Origin: Bathymodiolus brooksi
Taxonomy: Eukaryota; Mollusca; Bivalvia; Mytilida; Modiolidae
Length of the DNA: 64,000 bases
NCBI GenBank assembly: GCA_963680875.1
Contig: OY804585.1
Coordinates: 30,060,186 to 30,124,185, forward strand
Reading direction: 5' to 3'
The notes under the pieces were generated by a model that saw only the letters and a list, made by a program, of their open reading frames with translations, searched no databases and was not told the origin of the DNA. A program made the position numbers and the translations under genes. Of the stretch, positions 33,885 to 45,750 are shown piece after piece (position 1 is the stretch's first letter; every line of letters starts with the position of its first letter).

Positions 33885-34190
33885 GCATTATTTGTGTTTG
33901 TTTACATGTAGCGGTGTCCAAACGCATATTATGTTGTGTTTTTGTTTAGTTTTTCTCGTCTTGTGTACCCTATGTGGGCAGTGGCTCTGGTTTGTCCATT
34001 TTTGATTGCACTTTCTATATTCTAACGTTTATTTATGTCTGTCATCATCTAGGACCTGGATTTACCACATCATATGTCGTTGGCCACCACCCTCCCATTT
34101 ATTTTGTGTTCAGTGAGTTAAAATGAGAGGTGATTGTTCGGTTTGTTAATATTAGAGGAATTGTTGACCATAACTGTTTAAACTTTTTTC
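33885..34190 (+). repeat. R2 repeat, longer copy
   Basis: The 5' part ('ttatttgtgtttgtttac', 'tctggtttgtccattttt', 'ctaacgtttatttatgtctg') is also present at 44340-44560. It then continues into the R2 landmarks 'ccacatcatatgtcgttgg' and 'tgagaggtgattgttcgg'. Confidence 0.65.
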
Positions 34191-35040
34191 TTTATATTCG
34201 TTTATTTGTCTTACGACAACTTTTAATATATTATTTAAACTGTAAATTGGGATTTTGGTATAAAGTATTTGTATTACAAGAATTTAAGGACGCACAGATT
34301 TAAATTCCTATCTACCTGCAATCGTGAGAAAGTAAAAAAAAAATAAACATACATAAAAGAACATCTGTTGCAATATAAGCTATTTAAATCATCCAATCAG
34401 ATGTCAAATGTCAAATACGAAGACGATCGTAACAAATAAAATAAATAAAAATATCTTGGATATTATTTATAGTCATTTTATTATTATATTATCTATTTAT
34501 AGCCATTATCTGTTTGAAAGGTATGTAATAATTCTAATCGTTGGACAAATTATTTAAATATTTTTTTGGAAGTGTCGACATTTAACAACATGAAAAAGAC
34601 TATAAATGATAAAACTTTATGTTGAGTAGTGAGCGAATTATAGACTAGAAATACGAGGAAATAAGTTGAATGAAAGAACTTTTCAAAATACAGGAAATAT
34701 GCATGTTGGAAAATAAAATGAGGCAGTGATTGTTCGTTGTCTGTCCTCGTAGTTGAAAAATGTACCTCTCTCCTGTTGTAAATATTATATATACATTGTA
34801 GCTGTTTTGTTATTTTGTATTGCTGTAGTGTAATTTGTTATATGCATACCATTATATCAGCAAAGGCTACCAGAAGTAAAGATATATATACAACGCTAAA
34901 TCAGCAAAATATCAGCTATGTCATATAATGTCAAGAACAATTTTGTTTAGGAGATGACGATTATGTCCTATTTGTAATAGTCCAACATGTTGAGTGACAT
35001 CTCTATAACTACCACATTAGATATCTACGTGTTTATTCCT
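34191..35040. other. AT-rich non-coding stretch, nothing recognised
   Basis: No open frame or repeat landmark was identified. The ORF that begins at 34987 belongs to the following array. Confidence 0.4.
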
Positions 35041-35555
35041 GGGTCTATACCTCTATTGTGGACTATTAGTCCCCGAGGGTATCATTCGCCCAGTCGTCAT
35101 GTGTTTCTATCACTGGGTCTATACCTCTATTGTGGACTATTAGTCCCCGAGGGTATCATTCGCCCAGTAGTCATGTGTTTCTATCACTGGGTCTATACCT
35201 CTATTGTGGACTATTAGTCCCCGAGGGTATCATTCGCCCAGTAGTCATGTGTTTCTATCACTGGGTCTATACCTCTATTGTGGACTATTAGTCCCCGAGG
35301 GTATCATTCGCCCAGTAGTCATGTGTTTCTATCACTGGGTCTATACCTCTATTGTGGACTATTAGTCCCCGAGGGTATCATTCGCCCAGTAGTCATGTGT
35401 TTCTATCACTGGATCTATACCTCTATTGTGAACTATTAGTCCCCGAGACTATCATTCGCCCAGTAGTCATGTGTTTTTATTACTGGGTCTATACCTCTAT
35501 TGTGGACTATTAGTCCTCGAGGGTATCATTCGCCCAGTAGTCATGTGTTTCGATA
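35041..35555 (+). repeat. 74-bp tandem array, 7 units
   Basis: Units start at 35041, 35115, 35189, 35263, 35337, 35411 and 35485 and contain 'ggactattagtccccgaggg' and 'tcgcccagtagtcatgtg'. The first five are almost identical and the last two have drifted. 'ggactattagtcc' is self-complementary, so each unit can form a small hairpin. Confidence 0.95.
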
Positions 35556-35599
35556 CTGACATGGTTTATTAGATATAGTTATGCTGCAATTTACAATTC

Positions 35600-35825
35600 C
35601 TGGATAATGTAATTATTATTCAAAGTAAGGTTCTCCTATTTCCGGAATAAGTGACTTTAGCCTATTTTGGCTATTCTACAAAATGTATTTAGTTCATTTG
35701 GTTTATTTGCTCCCAAAGACTTTAAATTATTAGGCCGTTCAATCTTTCGATTATTAGCATACCTGATGATGGCTATTCCAGAAGCGAGTCGCATGCTCTA
35801 AATTCGATATCTGCTTGGGTTTCTT
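35600..35825 (-). repeat. F dispersed repeat
   Basis: In plus orientation: 'aaggttctcctatttccgg', 'tttgctcccaaagacttt', 'ttattagcatacctgatga', 'gctctaaattcgatatct'. It has a single, unexpanded central interval. Confidence 0.65.
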
Positions 35826-36865
35826 CCCCGTTCAATATTGCTGTCATGTGCTCCGTAAAATCTCATATTGGTCTTGATAAAGTGTCGTACTATTTTAATA
35901 AGCAACGATTATGTTAATCATAACTATCAAATATTATGCACATTGCAAAATAACCACGTCACGACTCCAAACCAATGCGCTTAGTACGCATCCTGATAAC
36001 CCTCTCAGGCTTTTTGGTTTCCTGTCATTTCTAGACGGCATAAAATTTCACCGTTGTTCGTTTTAACCGCACGGGCTTTTCGTCCCCAATAATTATGGTA
36101 GTCACTATAACTGACCATTAAAGCCAATAACACACCCTCTGTTTTCAGTGATATCTAATACTATTACTCATTTGTTCATATGTTTTTGTCTAGGTTTTAA
36201 GGATGACAACAATGCTACTCTACCTGTCATTACAGTTATGTATGCACTTGTTTAAACTAAAATACTTTAATATACATTTTGTCTCCTATGCTTATATATG
36301 TCTATCAATTGGTTATATCTTCCAAGTTTCAGTTTGTCGAATGCCTTTGTGGTTTTATTTGATTGCTACCTATACCTCACTGGTGAATCGATAATAAAGT
36401 GTTATTGGTCGAATATTAAAGAATATTATCCCTTGCAGAATATCATATTACACTCCAAGAGTATTATGTCATTTTGCACGAATTTAGGAGTGTTATATAA
36501 TATACTGAGAGTAATAATATTCCTAAAAATGAGTGCATTAATATTTTCTTGATCTAAAATAGAACCAACTATTTTTCAGTCCTTTTATTGAATTTGCAAT
36601 ACAATCTCTGCAGGTCCAGCCATTTCATGTAACAAATACGTAACGTCATGGTGCTCCATCTTTTTCTTCCTTTCGTCTGATCGCTGCTCTTACCATTATG
36701 TAAATCCCGTGTTACCCGGTAGATGACACCGCATACCAATCTAATACATTGGCAATGTACATTTTTGACTTTTTAGGTATATATACAAATGTAGAAAGAT
36801 AAACCAGTAACAATTTCTGCAAATATTGTATTTCTATTGCAATATTCTATAGGTTTGGTTTGGTT
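35826..36865. other. non-coding stretch, nothing recognised
   Basis: The ORFs at 36203-36394 and 36298-36552 overlap each other in different frames and show no domain. Confidence 0.4.
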
Positions 36866-37120
36866 TATGGCGTTTAACGCCACTTTCAACAATATTTCAG
36901 TCGTATCGTCTCGGTCAGTTTCATTGGTAGAGGAAAACGAAGTACCCGGAGAAAACAACAGACCTGTCGCAAGTCACTGACAAACTTTATCACATAATGT
37001 TATATCGAGTACACCTCGCCATGAACGGAGTTCGAACTCACAACTTTAGTGATGAAAGGCACTGATTGCACAGGTAGTTATGAATCCAATTATGCCATAC
37101 CATATGACCACGACGACCCC
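36866..37120 (-). mobile_element. SINE family A, full length
   Basis: Plus-strand order: 'gcgtttaacgccactttc', 'ggtagaggaaaacgaagt', 'caagtcactgacaaactt', 'gagttcgaactcacaac', 'gaccacgacgacccc'. Confidence 0.85.
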
Positions 37121-37237
37121 TGACAATATTTTATAAGCAGACGTACAAATATACTAACATATTTAACTGCATTTACAAATATTTGCATTGATTGTATATA
37201 ATCTAGTCGTGTGTCTGGGTTGGGTAAGTGTTGCGTG

Positions 37238-37370
37238 TGTTTTAACGCCACTTTCAACGATATTTCAGTTACATAGCGGTGGTCAGGTTTATTTGTGGAA
37301 GAAACTGGAATACCCTCACAAACCCATTTACCTGCCGCATGTAACTGAAAAAATTCATCACACAATGTTT
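37238..37370 (-). mobile_element. SINE family A, 3' half
   Basis: 'gttttaacgccactttcaac', 'gtggaagaaactggaatac', 'catgtaactgaaaaaatt'. The head is missing. Confidence 0.7.
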
Positions 37371-38256
37371 TAAGTTAATAAAGGTTATATAAGGAAAATG
37401 TGGGTATTGCCAACTATTAATTTGCTCTTGTCAGACAGGAGTCAAAAAGTAAAATTCAACCTCCAGCTCCGAGTCTCCCTTCCACGTAAATAAGAAAATA
37501 GCTGATGCCTTAGCATAACATCGAAGATGCGCAATTACTTTATCATAATAGCTTCTTCATTGGTCCTTAACCCCAAAAACTTGTAAAACCAAATAGAAAT
37601 ATGAAATATGAGATAATTTTAAGTGACTTTAGGTACAAATGATATCACAAGATCATATATACAATGTTTTCAGTCTTTAAATTTACCCGTGGGAAACGGA
37701 CGAAATTTGATTCAACATATGTTACCTTGTTTGAATAGAATGTAAAGCTATTAAAGTGTCCCTTATGTTATCACGAAAATAAACACAATTGACAACATGT
37801 ATAATAATTTAATATCTATGACAACTAAAAATTAAATCACCAAAACCATTTAATTTGACACTTAACAAACAATTATAGTATTGAAAGAGAAATGACGAGA
37901 AATTGATTTTAAATTTAATCTCCGCTATACAACAATTGACCTTATATGGATTATCTATAAAAATTACTGTGAAACAGGTGACTTACCCGTATGTATGGAA
38001 TAGAGCTCATAAAGCACGTAAAGTCTCTTGCTATCGTGACACGTGCCAATGCAAGTGCCAAGATACCATTTCACGTGCCAAAATAATAACAGCTGTGTTC
38101 ACATAACGGTACGGTACATTGAATTTTATGTATAGCATTAAGTCATTTGCGATTTTTTTTTTTCAGGGTAGAATATATATACTAGTAACGTTCTTCCTTT
38201 TTTGTAAATTCGTAAATTACACACATATATTTATTACACTCTACGAAATGTTAGAT
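37371..38256. other. non-coding stretch, nothing recognised
   Basis: The ORF at 37903-38106 has no domain. 'gtgacacgtgccaatgc' near 38036 contains CACGTG, but its meaning is unclear. Confidence 0.35.
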
Positions 38257-38400
38257 GATACCAAAGGGGTAATAGGAAAATCGTAAATCGAAGAACAGAC
38301 AATAATACAATGGCCAAAAGAAAAAGGATAAACAATGATCTACAACAACAAAAACTAAAGACCGCGAGAAACATGAACCCCACAAAAAACCCTCCATGAA
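38257..38400 (+). repeat. R1 fragment
   Basis: 'gataccaaaggggtaatagg', 'caatggccaaaagaaaaag' and 'acatgaaccccacaaaaaac' match 55345-55500 in the palindrome. Confidence 0.65.
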
Positions 38401-38870
38401 AAACTTGTACATTGTCAGATTGATAATATATTCAAATTTAAACAAAATAATTTGCTCGATGTAGCTAAAATTTATATGTAAATATATATTTTTTTTTCGG
38501 ATGGAGGTCTTTCTATTAATTTTCACAAATATATTTTAGGAAACGGGGAGTAAATTTCACTCCCTTCAGGTACAGTATCCCGACTCCGATTCAATCAGTG
38601 TTTGTTCTTACTTCTTAATGCTGCGTGCAACGAGGAGAAGCACCCTATACCAATTATAAAGACTATCCATGAATTACCACACTCGAAGCGAGTACGCTAT
38701 ACCATTGTACCAATAAGGCGATTTTGGTAGATGTTCATAAAAAAAATACAACAAAAAGGGAATGTGCACGGTCTCGGTCTGGAGATATTTTAATGGATTT
38801 TGCGTTTTTAAACAATGTGTACGTGAATGTTATTGCTACCAACTGACGTATTTATATCTAACAGGGGAAA
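38401..38870. other. non-coding stretch, nothing recognised
   Basis: No open frame or repeat landmark was identified. Confidence 0.4.
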
Positions 38871-38960
38871 GGTTATTGTGTTTAACAATATTACAGTTAT
38901 ATCATGGCGGTCAGTTTTATTGGTGAAGGAAACAGGAGTACCCAGAGAAACCTTTGACCG
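38871..38960 (-). mobile_element. SINE family A fragment
   Basis: 'gtttaacaatattacag', 'catggcggtcagttttatt', 'gaaggaaacaggagtaccc'. Both ends are lost. Confidence 0.6.
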
Positions 38961-39493
38961 TAATAACTTGTGTATCACCTATCATCTGTTTTTGTGTAAT
39001 ACGCATACATTATCTACTCATTCTGTCATCTTATAATAATTATTTGTAAATAATCGATGCTCCTGTAGCGCAATCTGCTGCGCCTGAGTTTATTCCATAA
39101 AGTTGAAGTTGAAGTTGAAGTAATATTTCAATATTAATTCATGCATTAGTATATGCAAGTGCTGATAAAAACTTACGATGACGATTTTTTATAAAACAAT
39201 TTATATATGGATGTAAAATCTCCAAAACCAACAAGATATCGCCCGATTATATGTGACGATTGGCATTTTACTCATGTCAAAAAACTCTTACCTGACCGTA
39301 TCATTTGAATAAAAGGGGATGACCCTTAAAATTAGCTTAGCTATCTGTAAAATTGTCAAAAGACTGTGTTTAATTAAGATTTAATTCATATCTGGTATCA
39401 GCACATCATATGCTAGGTTAAATTCTGCCATTGAATTCGAAACGAATTTTTTTATTTTAGCTTTGTATTTACTGCAGTTTCCTTATTTATGAC
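38961..39493. other. non-coding stretch, nothing recognised
   Basis: Apart from 'gttgaagttgaagttgaag' at 39100-39120 (a short 6-bp repeat), nothing stands out. Confidence 0.4.
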
Positions 39494-39886
39494 AATAAAC
39501 ATACATGTACATACAGGAAGATGTGAATAAACATACATGTACATACAGGAAGATGTGAATAAACATACATGTACATACAGGAAGATGTGAATAAACATAC
39601 ATGTACATACAGGAAGATGTGAATAAACATACATGTACATACAGGAAGATGTGAATAAACATACATGTACATACAGGAAGATGTGAATAAACATACATGT
39701 ACATACAGGAAGATGTGAATAAACATACATGTACATACAGGAAGATGTGAATAAACATACATGTACATACAGGAAGATGTGAATAAACATACATGTACAT
39801 ACAGGAAGATGTGAATAAACATACATGTACATACAGGAAGATGTGAATAAACATACATATACATACAGGAAGATGTGAATAAACAT
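39494..39886 (+). repeat. 32-bp tandem array, about 12 units
   Basis: The unit 'aataaacatacatgtacata' plus 'caggaagatgtg' is almost perfectly repeated. Because 32 is not a multiple of three and the minus strand has no stop in any frame, three long overlapping minus-strand ORFs appear (125-157 aa). They are artefacts. Confidence 0.95.
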
Positions 39887-39950
39887 TATCAACTCATATA
39901 CCAAGGGAATGCGCATAAATTGCAACTATATGAAATATTCACCAATATAT

Positions 39951-40292
39951 GGCGAGGTGTACTCGATGCAACATTATGTGATATATTTTGTCAGTGACTT
40001 GCGACAGGTCGGTGGTTTTCTACAGATATTCCGGTTTCCTCCACCAATAAAACTGACCGCCACGATATAACTGACATATTGTTGAAAGTGGTGCTAACCA
40101 TAATAAACCTTTAAAAAAAAACCTGTCGATATCCAGAATTGTTTTAATAATTATGTGTAAAGAAAAAGCCCAAGAACAAACTGTTTTATCTACATCAAAG
40201 TATTTGGTAGTTCTACATTTGTCATTACGATACAAATAACACAGGGTTAGGGTCGAGTAACTACCATACGATCACAACCATGACGACCTCCA
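39951..40292 (+). mobile_element. SINE family A 3' part (39951-40107), with an inverted head piece at 40253-40292
   Basis: 'ggcgaggtgtactcgatgc', 'cagtgacttgcgacaggtc', 'ccgccacgatataactgac', 'gttgaaagtggtgc'. After 145 bp of other sequence, 'actaccatacgatcacaacc' is the head in the opposite orientation, so the two pieces are inverted relative to one another. Confidence 0.7.
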
Positions 40293-40999
40293 AGTAAATA
40301 CACGTCCTTGTGTTAAGTGTTTGTTTCACAATACATTTGTAATTTAAGAGCATCAAAGATCGTTAAAGCGATCGACATCACTAATAATATTTTGTGAATG
40401 AATTTTGAAATTTCCCTCGCTTACCATCTGCTGTTTCCTTGAACAAAATAAAACTTTTGTATGAAACTGGAATGTCGAACATTGATATCAATTTGTATAT
40501 GTTTTTCATTCATTAAAATGTGTAAAAGGATTAAGTAATGTTTGGTTTACTAAATGTATTTTCCCAGCGGCTGTCTTTGATCTCCACTATTTTTTGACTA
40601 CACAAATGAAAACAAAGTGCAACTAAAGTGAAAACTAATCAATACTTCCAATAGTTCATCCATTTAACGTTTATTTTAAACTGTCATTTAACCGTTGCAC
40701 ACGACAATTGATAAAAGGTTAAAACTATTTACAGGTTTCAAAACTTGGTATTTCATCGAGGAGAAAGCACCCCATCTTATAAATCCATCACTATGGTTCA
40801 TGTATTGTTGGTATTTGATCGAGGAGACAGCACCCCATCTTATAAATCCTTCACTATGGTACATGCATTTTTAAAGATAACATATAATTATTTGTTTTAT
40901 ATGGAGCACCCGACTTAACATTTGTCCTTTTTCTTTTGCCCATTATATGATGTCATTCTTCGATTTACGGTTTTTGTTAGCACCTTTGGGACCGGGTTA
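40293..40999. repeat. non-coding; G repeat (40390-40520) and 63-bp tandem duplication (40747-40872)
   Basis: The duplicated unit contains 'caccccatcttataaatcc'; the two copies differ at a handful of positions. The G repeat landmarks 'tgtgaatgaattttgaaat' and 'cctcgcttaccatctgc' precede it. No gene was found. Confidence 0.7.
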
Positions 41000-41089
41000 T
41001 GGTGTTTAACGCGCCACTTTCAACAATATTTCAGCTATATCGTGGCGGTCAGTTATATTGCTGGAGGAAACCGGAGTACCCGAAGAAAA
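41000..41089 (-). mobile_element. SINE family A 3' fragment
   Basis: 'gtgtttaacgcgccactttc', 'atcgtggcggtcagttata', 'ggaggaaaccggagtaccc'. It abuts the F repeat that carries the next array. Confidence 0.7.
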
Positions 41090-41092
41090 CTT

Positions 41093-42100
41093 TTCGAAAT
41101 CTACGTTTTATTAATTTAGTGTCCAGGGTGTTTTTGGAATAACCTTCATCATGTATGCTGTCCAGGGTGTTTTTGGAATAACCTTCGTCATGTATGCTGT
41201 CCAGGGTGTGTTTTTGGAATAACCTTCATCATGTATGCTGTCCAGGGTGTTTTTGGAATAACCTTCGTCATGTATGCTGTCCAGGGTGTGTTTTTGGAAT
41301 AACCTTCGTCATGTATGCTGTCCAGGGTGTTTTTGGAATAACCTTCATCATGTATGCTGTCCATGGTGTTTTTGGAATTACCTTCGTCATGTATGCTGTC
41401 CAGGGTGTGTTTTTGGAATAACCTTCGTCATGTATGCTGTCCACGGTGTGGTTTTGGGATAACCTTCATCATGTATGCTGTCCAGGGTGTGTTTTTGGGA
41501 TAACCGTCGTCATGTATGCTGTCCAGGGTGTGTTTTTGGAATAACCTTCGTCATGTATGCTGTCCAGGGTGTTTTTGGAATAACCTTCATCATGTATGCT
41601 GTCCAGGGTGTTTTTGGAATTACCTTCGTCATGTATGCTGTCCAGGGTGTGTTTTTGGAATAACCTTCGTCATGTATGCTGTCCACGGTGTGGTTTTGGG
41701 ATAACCTTCGTCATGTATGCTGTCCAGGGTGTGTTTTTGGGATAACCGTCGTCATGTATGCTGTCCAGGGTGTGTTTTTGGAATAACCTTCGTCATGTAT
41801 GCTGTCCAGGGTGTGGTTTTGGAATAACCTTCGTCGTGTATGCTGTCCAGGGTGCGTTTTTGGAATAACATTCGTCATGTATGCTGTCCAGGGTGTGTTT
41901 TTGGAATAACCTTCGTCATGTATGCTGTCCAGGGTGTGGTTTTTGGAATAACATTCGTCATGAATGCTGTCCAGGGTGTGTTTTTGGAATAATCTTCGTC
42001 ATGTATGCTCATAGTCAAAAGGCCGGAAAGCAGAATATTTAAAAGTCTTTAGAAGCAATGAAACCAAAGGGTCTCAACAGGATAGCCAAAACCTTAAATT
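41093..42100 (+). repeat. F repeat with central 41-bp array, about 21 units (41121-42009)
   Basis: The left flank 'ctacgttttattaatttagt' and right flank 'atgctcatagtcaaaagg' / 'caatgaaaccaaagggtc' are F sequence. Between them, units of 39-43 bp contain 'ggaataaccttcgtcatgta' and 'gctgtccagggtg'. The first of these is native F sequence (compare 9155-9175), so the array is an expansion of the F interval itself. The ORFs here are repeat artefacts. Confidence 0.88.
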
Positions 42101-44299
42101 TGATTTTCCAACTGTCGAGACCCAAGCACTGCTTTATAATGATAGACCCGACAATATTGCATGCACAATATAATAATAAGATGACAGACAAAGAAGTAAT
42201 ATTATGAATTGGAAGAAAAGTATGATGGTTAACACACGTTTTGATGCTCAAGTTGTCCTCATCCTTAAAGAAGCAATAGTTATTTGGGAAACAGCAATAA
42301 GACAGCTGTACGATTACTTTGTTTGATAATAGTAAATGATATGTTGCCTTTTACATTTTTTATGAGGATATGTAACTCTTAGAAATATCAACGACACAAA
42401 CAAATCTTAGAATTGACTTGTATAGTCAGTTCTCCGAATATTCTGTGGCGTCGATATTTAGAGCCAATTCAGCAAAAATGTTATTATTCAGAAACGAAAT
42501 GCTAATAGCATATATATACAATTTAATTGTGAAGAATTTGGCCATTAAGCTGTTAAATCCGTATAATAGGTTCTGTGTGACACCGGGTTTTATATTATGA
42601 GGTTTTGCATATTATACATCATCTATGCTCATAAAACATCAAACATCAAACATAGATGGTTATATGGATACATAGTAATGTATTTATTAAACGTATTTCA
42701 TATACAAGGTGGTCCCTTTTAAGCTGGATGTTAAATTTAAAAAAATGAATACATAATTCATTTGATCCTTGTTCAATACGGATGTTTTGTTTAAGCTTAA
42801 ATATGCAAATATTTAGTTTGAAAGAAAACAAGTTTTTAATAAACACAGACTTTGAAAGTGAATCAAAAAGTGTTTCCTGTTACATATATACATGTTTATC
42901 TAAATTATGCGCGATCATGGTTATTTTCTCGTCTACAATCGTCTTTCAAAAGACAGCCAGTCATTTAGAAACGTACCTATCACAAATGATCGTTTAATAT
43001 CGTGGGAAATATGTAGTGTCTGCAACAGATGAATATAAAAACACATGTTACATGAGGCACCACGCCTTTTTTACATTTCAGAGATATTCAAAATTGGTCT
43101 ATAATTTGAATTTTGCCTGTCCAGTGCATGTCTGTACAAGATTAATACAAATACCAGAAGTAAAATACATTATTACTTCGTTGTATCTTATTTAAAAGTA
43201 TGTTCCCTTGTTGTTAGTGACTGGTATCTGTGTGGTAAGATCCATCTTTACAAGGGTGGATTAAAAATCCTACAATAACATGTCTATATCCAACCAAACA
43301 TAAAATGTGTGTTTATTTTAAATACTAGATGAAACAACATAGTTAAAGCGATTCTATCTTTTAAAAAACCCAAAATTATAGTGTGGTCATTTAGACTGCT
43401 GAAAATAATAAAGAAGTTTTGAATTGCTCTTTCTCTTAGCTGCAGCATATTGTCTTTGTCTATCATTGTTTGCTTGTTTGTTGTTGTTGTTGTTGGTGGT
43501 TTTTTTTTATTGTTGTTGTTGTTGTTGTTGTTGTTTTTTTTTTTTTTTTTTTTGTGCTTTTCTTTTCCTGCTATTGTTTTTTCTGTCCTTGAATTTACGA
43601 CTTTTGATTACCCTTTTGGCAACTGCAAGCTGTTCTTACAAGTTGTCATTTTTACTGTTTGAATTAACATTTTTGAGTGCTACTAAATGTTATCAATTTA
43701 AGCAGAGAAGACGGGAAAAAATAAATAAATCATGTTCGTTCCCGTGGGAAACTCGCATCGGTAAAGTTTGATTAAAGGCTCTTAAACCACCTTATTTAGA
43801 TATAGTTATTGTCCTCGTTGAAATACACGTGCTACTTGGAAATATACACATGTTGGGCACGCGATCTATTTTTTTATAGTCAACACAAGTTGTCATTTTA
43901 TTGACTAATATGTGTGTTTTAAATTCAAAGGCAAAATGTCCAAAGGTAAATACAGTCTGATTTTTTATATGGTGCTAGAATTAATCAATGAAATAAAATT
44001 GTTAAACTGGATCATTCGTTTCAGAGTCTAATAAAAAAAAAGTTCACTTGTGTATAACCCTCAACAAAATCAGAGAAATGAGCAGTTTCTCAAAATCTCG
44101 AGAAATATCGCGGTATTGTACTCTATAGTGGAACATAACCAAACTTTGACAGCAAATTACATCAAGATCACAGATTATATTAAAATATCTGTTATACTCT
44201 ATCGCTGTATTACCTTTATTTTTCTACAACCGACAAATTCTTCCTTTATAGCTATTACGATTTCCACATAAAAACCGTATTCGGTTCGTATTTATGTCA
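42101..44299. other. non-coding; GTT/poly-T tract at 43478-43553 and R1 fragment at 43560-43650
   Basis: No gene was recognised. The Leu/Phe/Cys-rich ORFs at 43424-43771 come from the (GTT)n and T-run tract. 'ctattgttttttctgtcc' and 'acgacttttgattaccctt' are R1 pieces. The ORFs at 42418-42600 and 42782-42997 show no domain. Confidence 0.4.
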
Positions 44300-44570
44300 T
44301 GGTGTCATTTTTAACAAAAATAAACACCATGTCTTATTTACGTTATTTGTGTTTGTTTGTGGATAGTGGTGTCCATCATATACCCTGTATTGTATTGTGT
44401 ATTTCATCTATCATACCCTTCTGTCCATTTCTTAGTATTCTGTGTTGTTGTTTTTTTCTCTTTGTTCTGTGTGTTGTGTCCAATATTGTCTGTGTCTCTG
44501 GATTGTCCATTCTTGAGTGCCCCCTTTTCTCTAACGTCTATTTGTATTGTTCCTGTTCATGCTGTTGTCA
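44300..44570 (+). repeat. R2-type repeat, 5' portion
   Basis: 'cgttatttgtgtttgtttg', 'ctctggattgtccattctt' and 'tctctaacgtctatttg' match 33890-34035. The ORF at 44299-44766 runs through this repeat and is rejected as a gene. Confidence 0.55.
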
Positions 44571-44833
44571 TTTCTATGATCAGACTATTTTGTCGTTTTA
44601 TGTAGAATCAACTGGAATGGGCGTGTGGTGTTGTAGGGCGAATACACAATCGCAAAAAGGTTCGTGTCTTACAAAATGTATGTCATTGTCTGTCCCCCTG
44701 CTTATGATATTCAATACATTCGTTCATAGTGCCTCCCCAGCGCCACATTTTACCTACGAGATTTAATGTTTGTAATGTTGTAATCTTCATCATTATAGCC
44801 GTAATACTGTTCAATTGACATTAAGCAACAATC

Positions 44834-45113
44834 GATTGATTGATTGATTGATTTTTGGTGTTTTAACGCCACTTTCAGCAATATTTCAGCTATATCATGG
44901 CGACCAGTTTTAGTGGTGGAAGAAGCCGGAGTACCCGGAGAGAATCTACGACCATGGGCAAGCAACTGGTAAACTTTATCACTTGCGGCTACGAGTCGAG
45001 TGCACCCTTTTTGTAATCTACAAAGCCGGGCGCGAACCCACGACGTAATGGTGATAGGCTTGTATGAGTTGTTAGGTAATCCAACTACCTAACTCGTTGA
45101 GCCACCCGGGCCC
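44834..45113 (-). mobile_element. SINE family C, full length with 13-bp TSD
   Basis: Read on the minus strand, the head 'gggcccgggtggctcaacga' carries an A box and 'cgtgggttcgcgcccggc' a B box. The body has 'gataaagtttaccagttgc' and the tail is 'gctgaaagtggcgttaaaac', ending in (AATC)n. Flanking direct repeats 'ttaagcaacaatc' (44821) and 'ttaaacaacaatc' (45114) match at 12 of 13 positions. Confidence 0.88.
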
Positions 45114-45224
45114 TTAAACAACAATCCATCATTCAATATACAAGTCAAGGAAAAAAACAAACCCCGGATTTCTGTGAATACAAATACGATAGGCAATAAT
45201 TTGTTAAATAAACCAATCTTATTA

Positions 45225-45420
45225 TCAAAATTAAGGTTCTCCTCTCTCAAATATAGGTAACCTTAGCCGAGTTTGGCTATCTTGTTTATGTCCTTTGGTT
45301 TTATTGCTCCCAAATACTTTAAAATTATTTGGCTATCCAATCTGTTGGTTTTGAGCGTACCTGATGAACTTTATTCCAGTAACGCGTTGTGCGCACTAAA
45401 TTTGATACCTACGCTTTTTC
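45225..45420 (-). repeat. F dispersed repeat
   Basis: 'aaggttctcctctctcaaat', 'ttgctcccaaatactttaa', 'ttgagcgtacctgatgaa', 'gcgcactaaatttgatacc'. It is an unexpanded copy. Confidence 0.7.
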
Positions 45421-45750
45421 TTTAAGAACCATATATACATATATTACACTTTACGTTTTTATTTTCCCTATTTGTCTTTGTTAGCGCAGCCGATCACTAT
45501 TTTCGTATATGGACCGGTAATATATGGACCAGCCAGGTACCTGCATTATTTTAGATAAAGAGTATAATATAGCAAGTAGTTCATGTCACTTCGGGTCATA
45601 TGGCAGTATATGGACCGGTCCGTCACCAAAAAAATATTATATGGACTTCAGAAGCTTCGGTAGCTGAGGTCCATATAACATTTTTTGGGTGACGGACCGG
45701 TCCATATACTGCCATATGACCCTCAGTGCCATGAACTATTTGCTATGTAT
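45421..45750. mobile_element. foldback element (hairpin core about 45565-45750)
   Basis: 'catatggcagtatatggacc' / 'ggtccatatactgccatatg' and their neighbours 'agttcatgtcacttcgg' / 'cagtgccatgaact' pair over about 85 bp per arm, around a tip near 45656. GGACCGGTCC occurs in both arms. A further 'atatggaccggtaatatat' upstream (45509) may be an additional copy of the end. This is typical of a MITE or foldback transposon. Confidence 0.8.

Noticed and set aside
39452..39925. Three overlapping 123-157 aa minus-strand ORFs
   Set aside because: They result from a 32-bp tandem unit without stops in any minus-strand frame.
43424..43771. Leu/Phe/Cys-rich ORFs that look like membrane proteins
   Set aside because: They are produced by (GTT)n and poly-T tracts next to a repeat fragment.
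44299..44766. 155-aa ORF with hydrophobic stretches and many Cys
   Set aside because: It coincides with an R2-type dispersed repeat found elsewhere in the window; no start or splice support.
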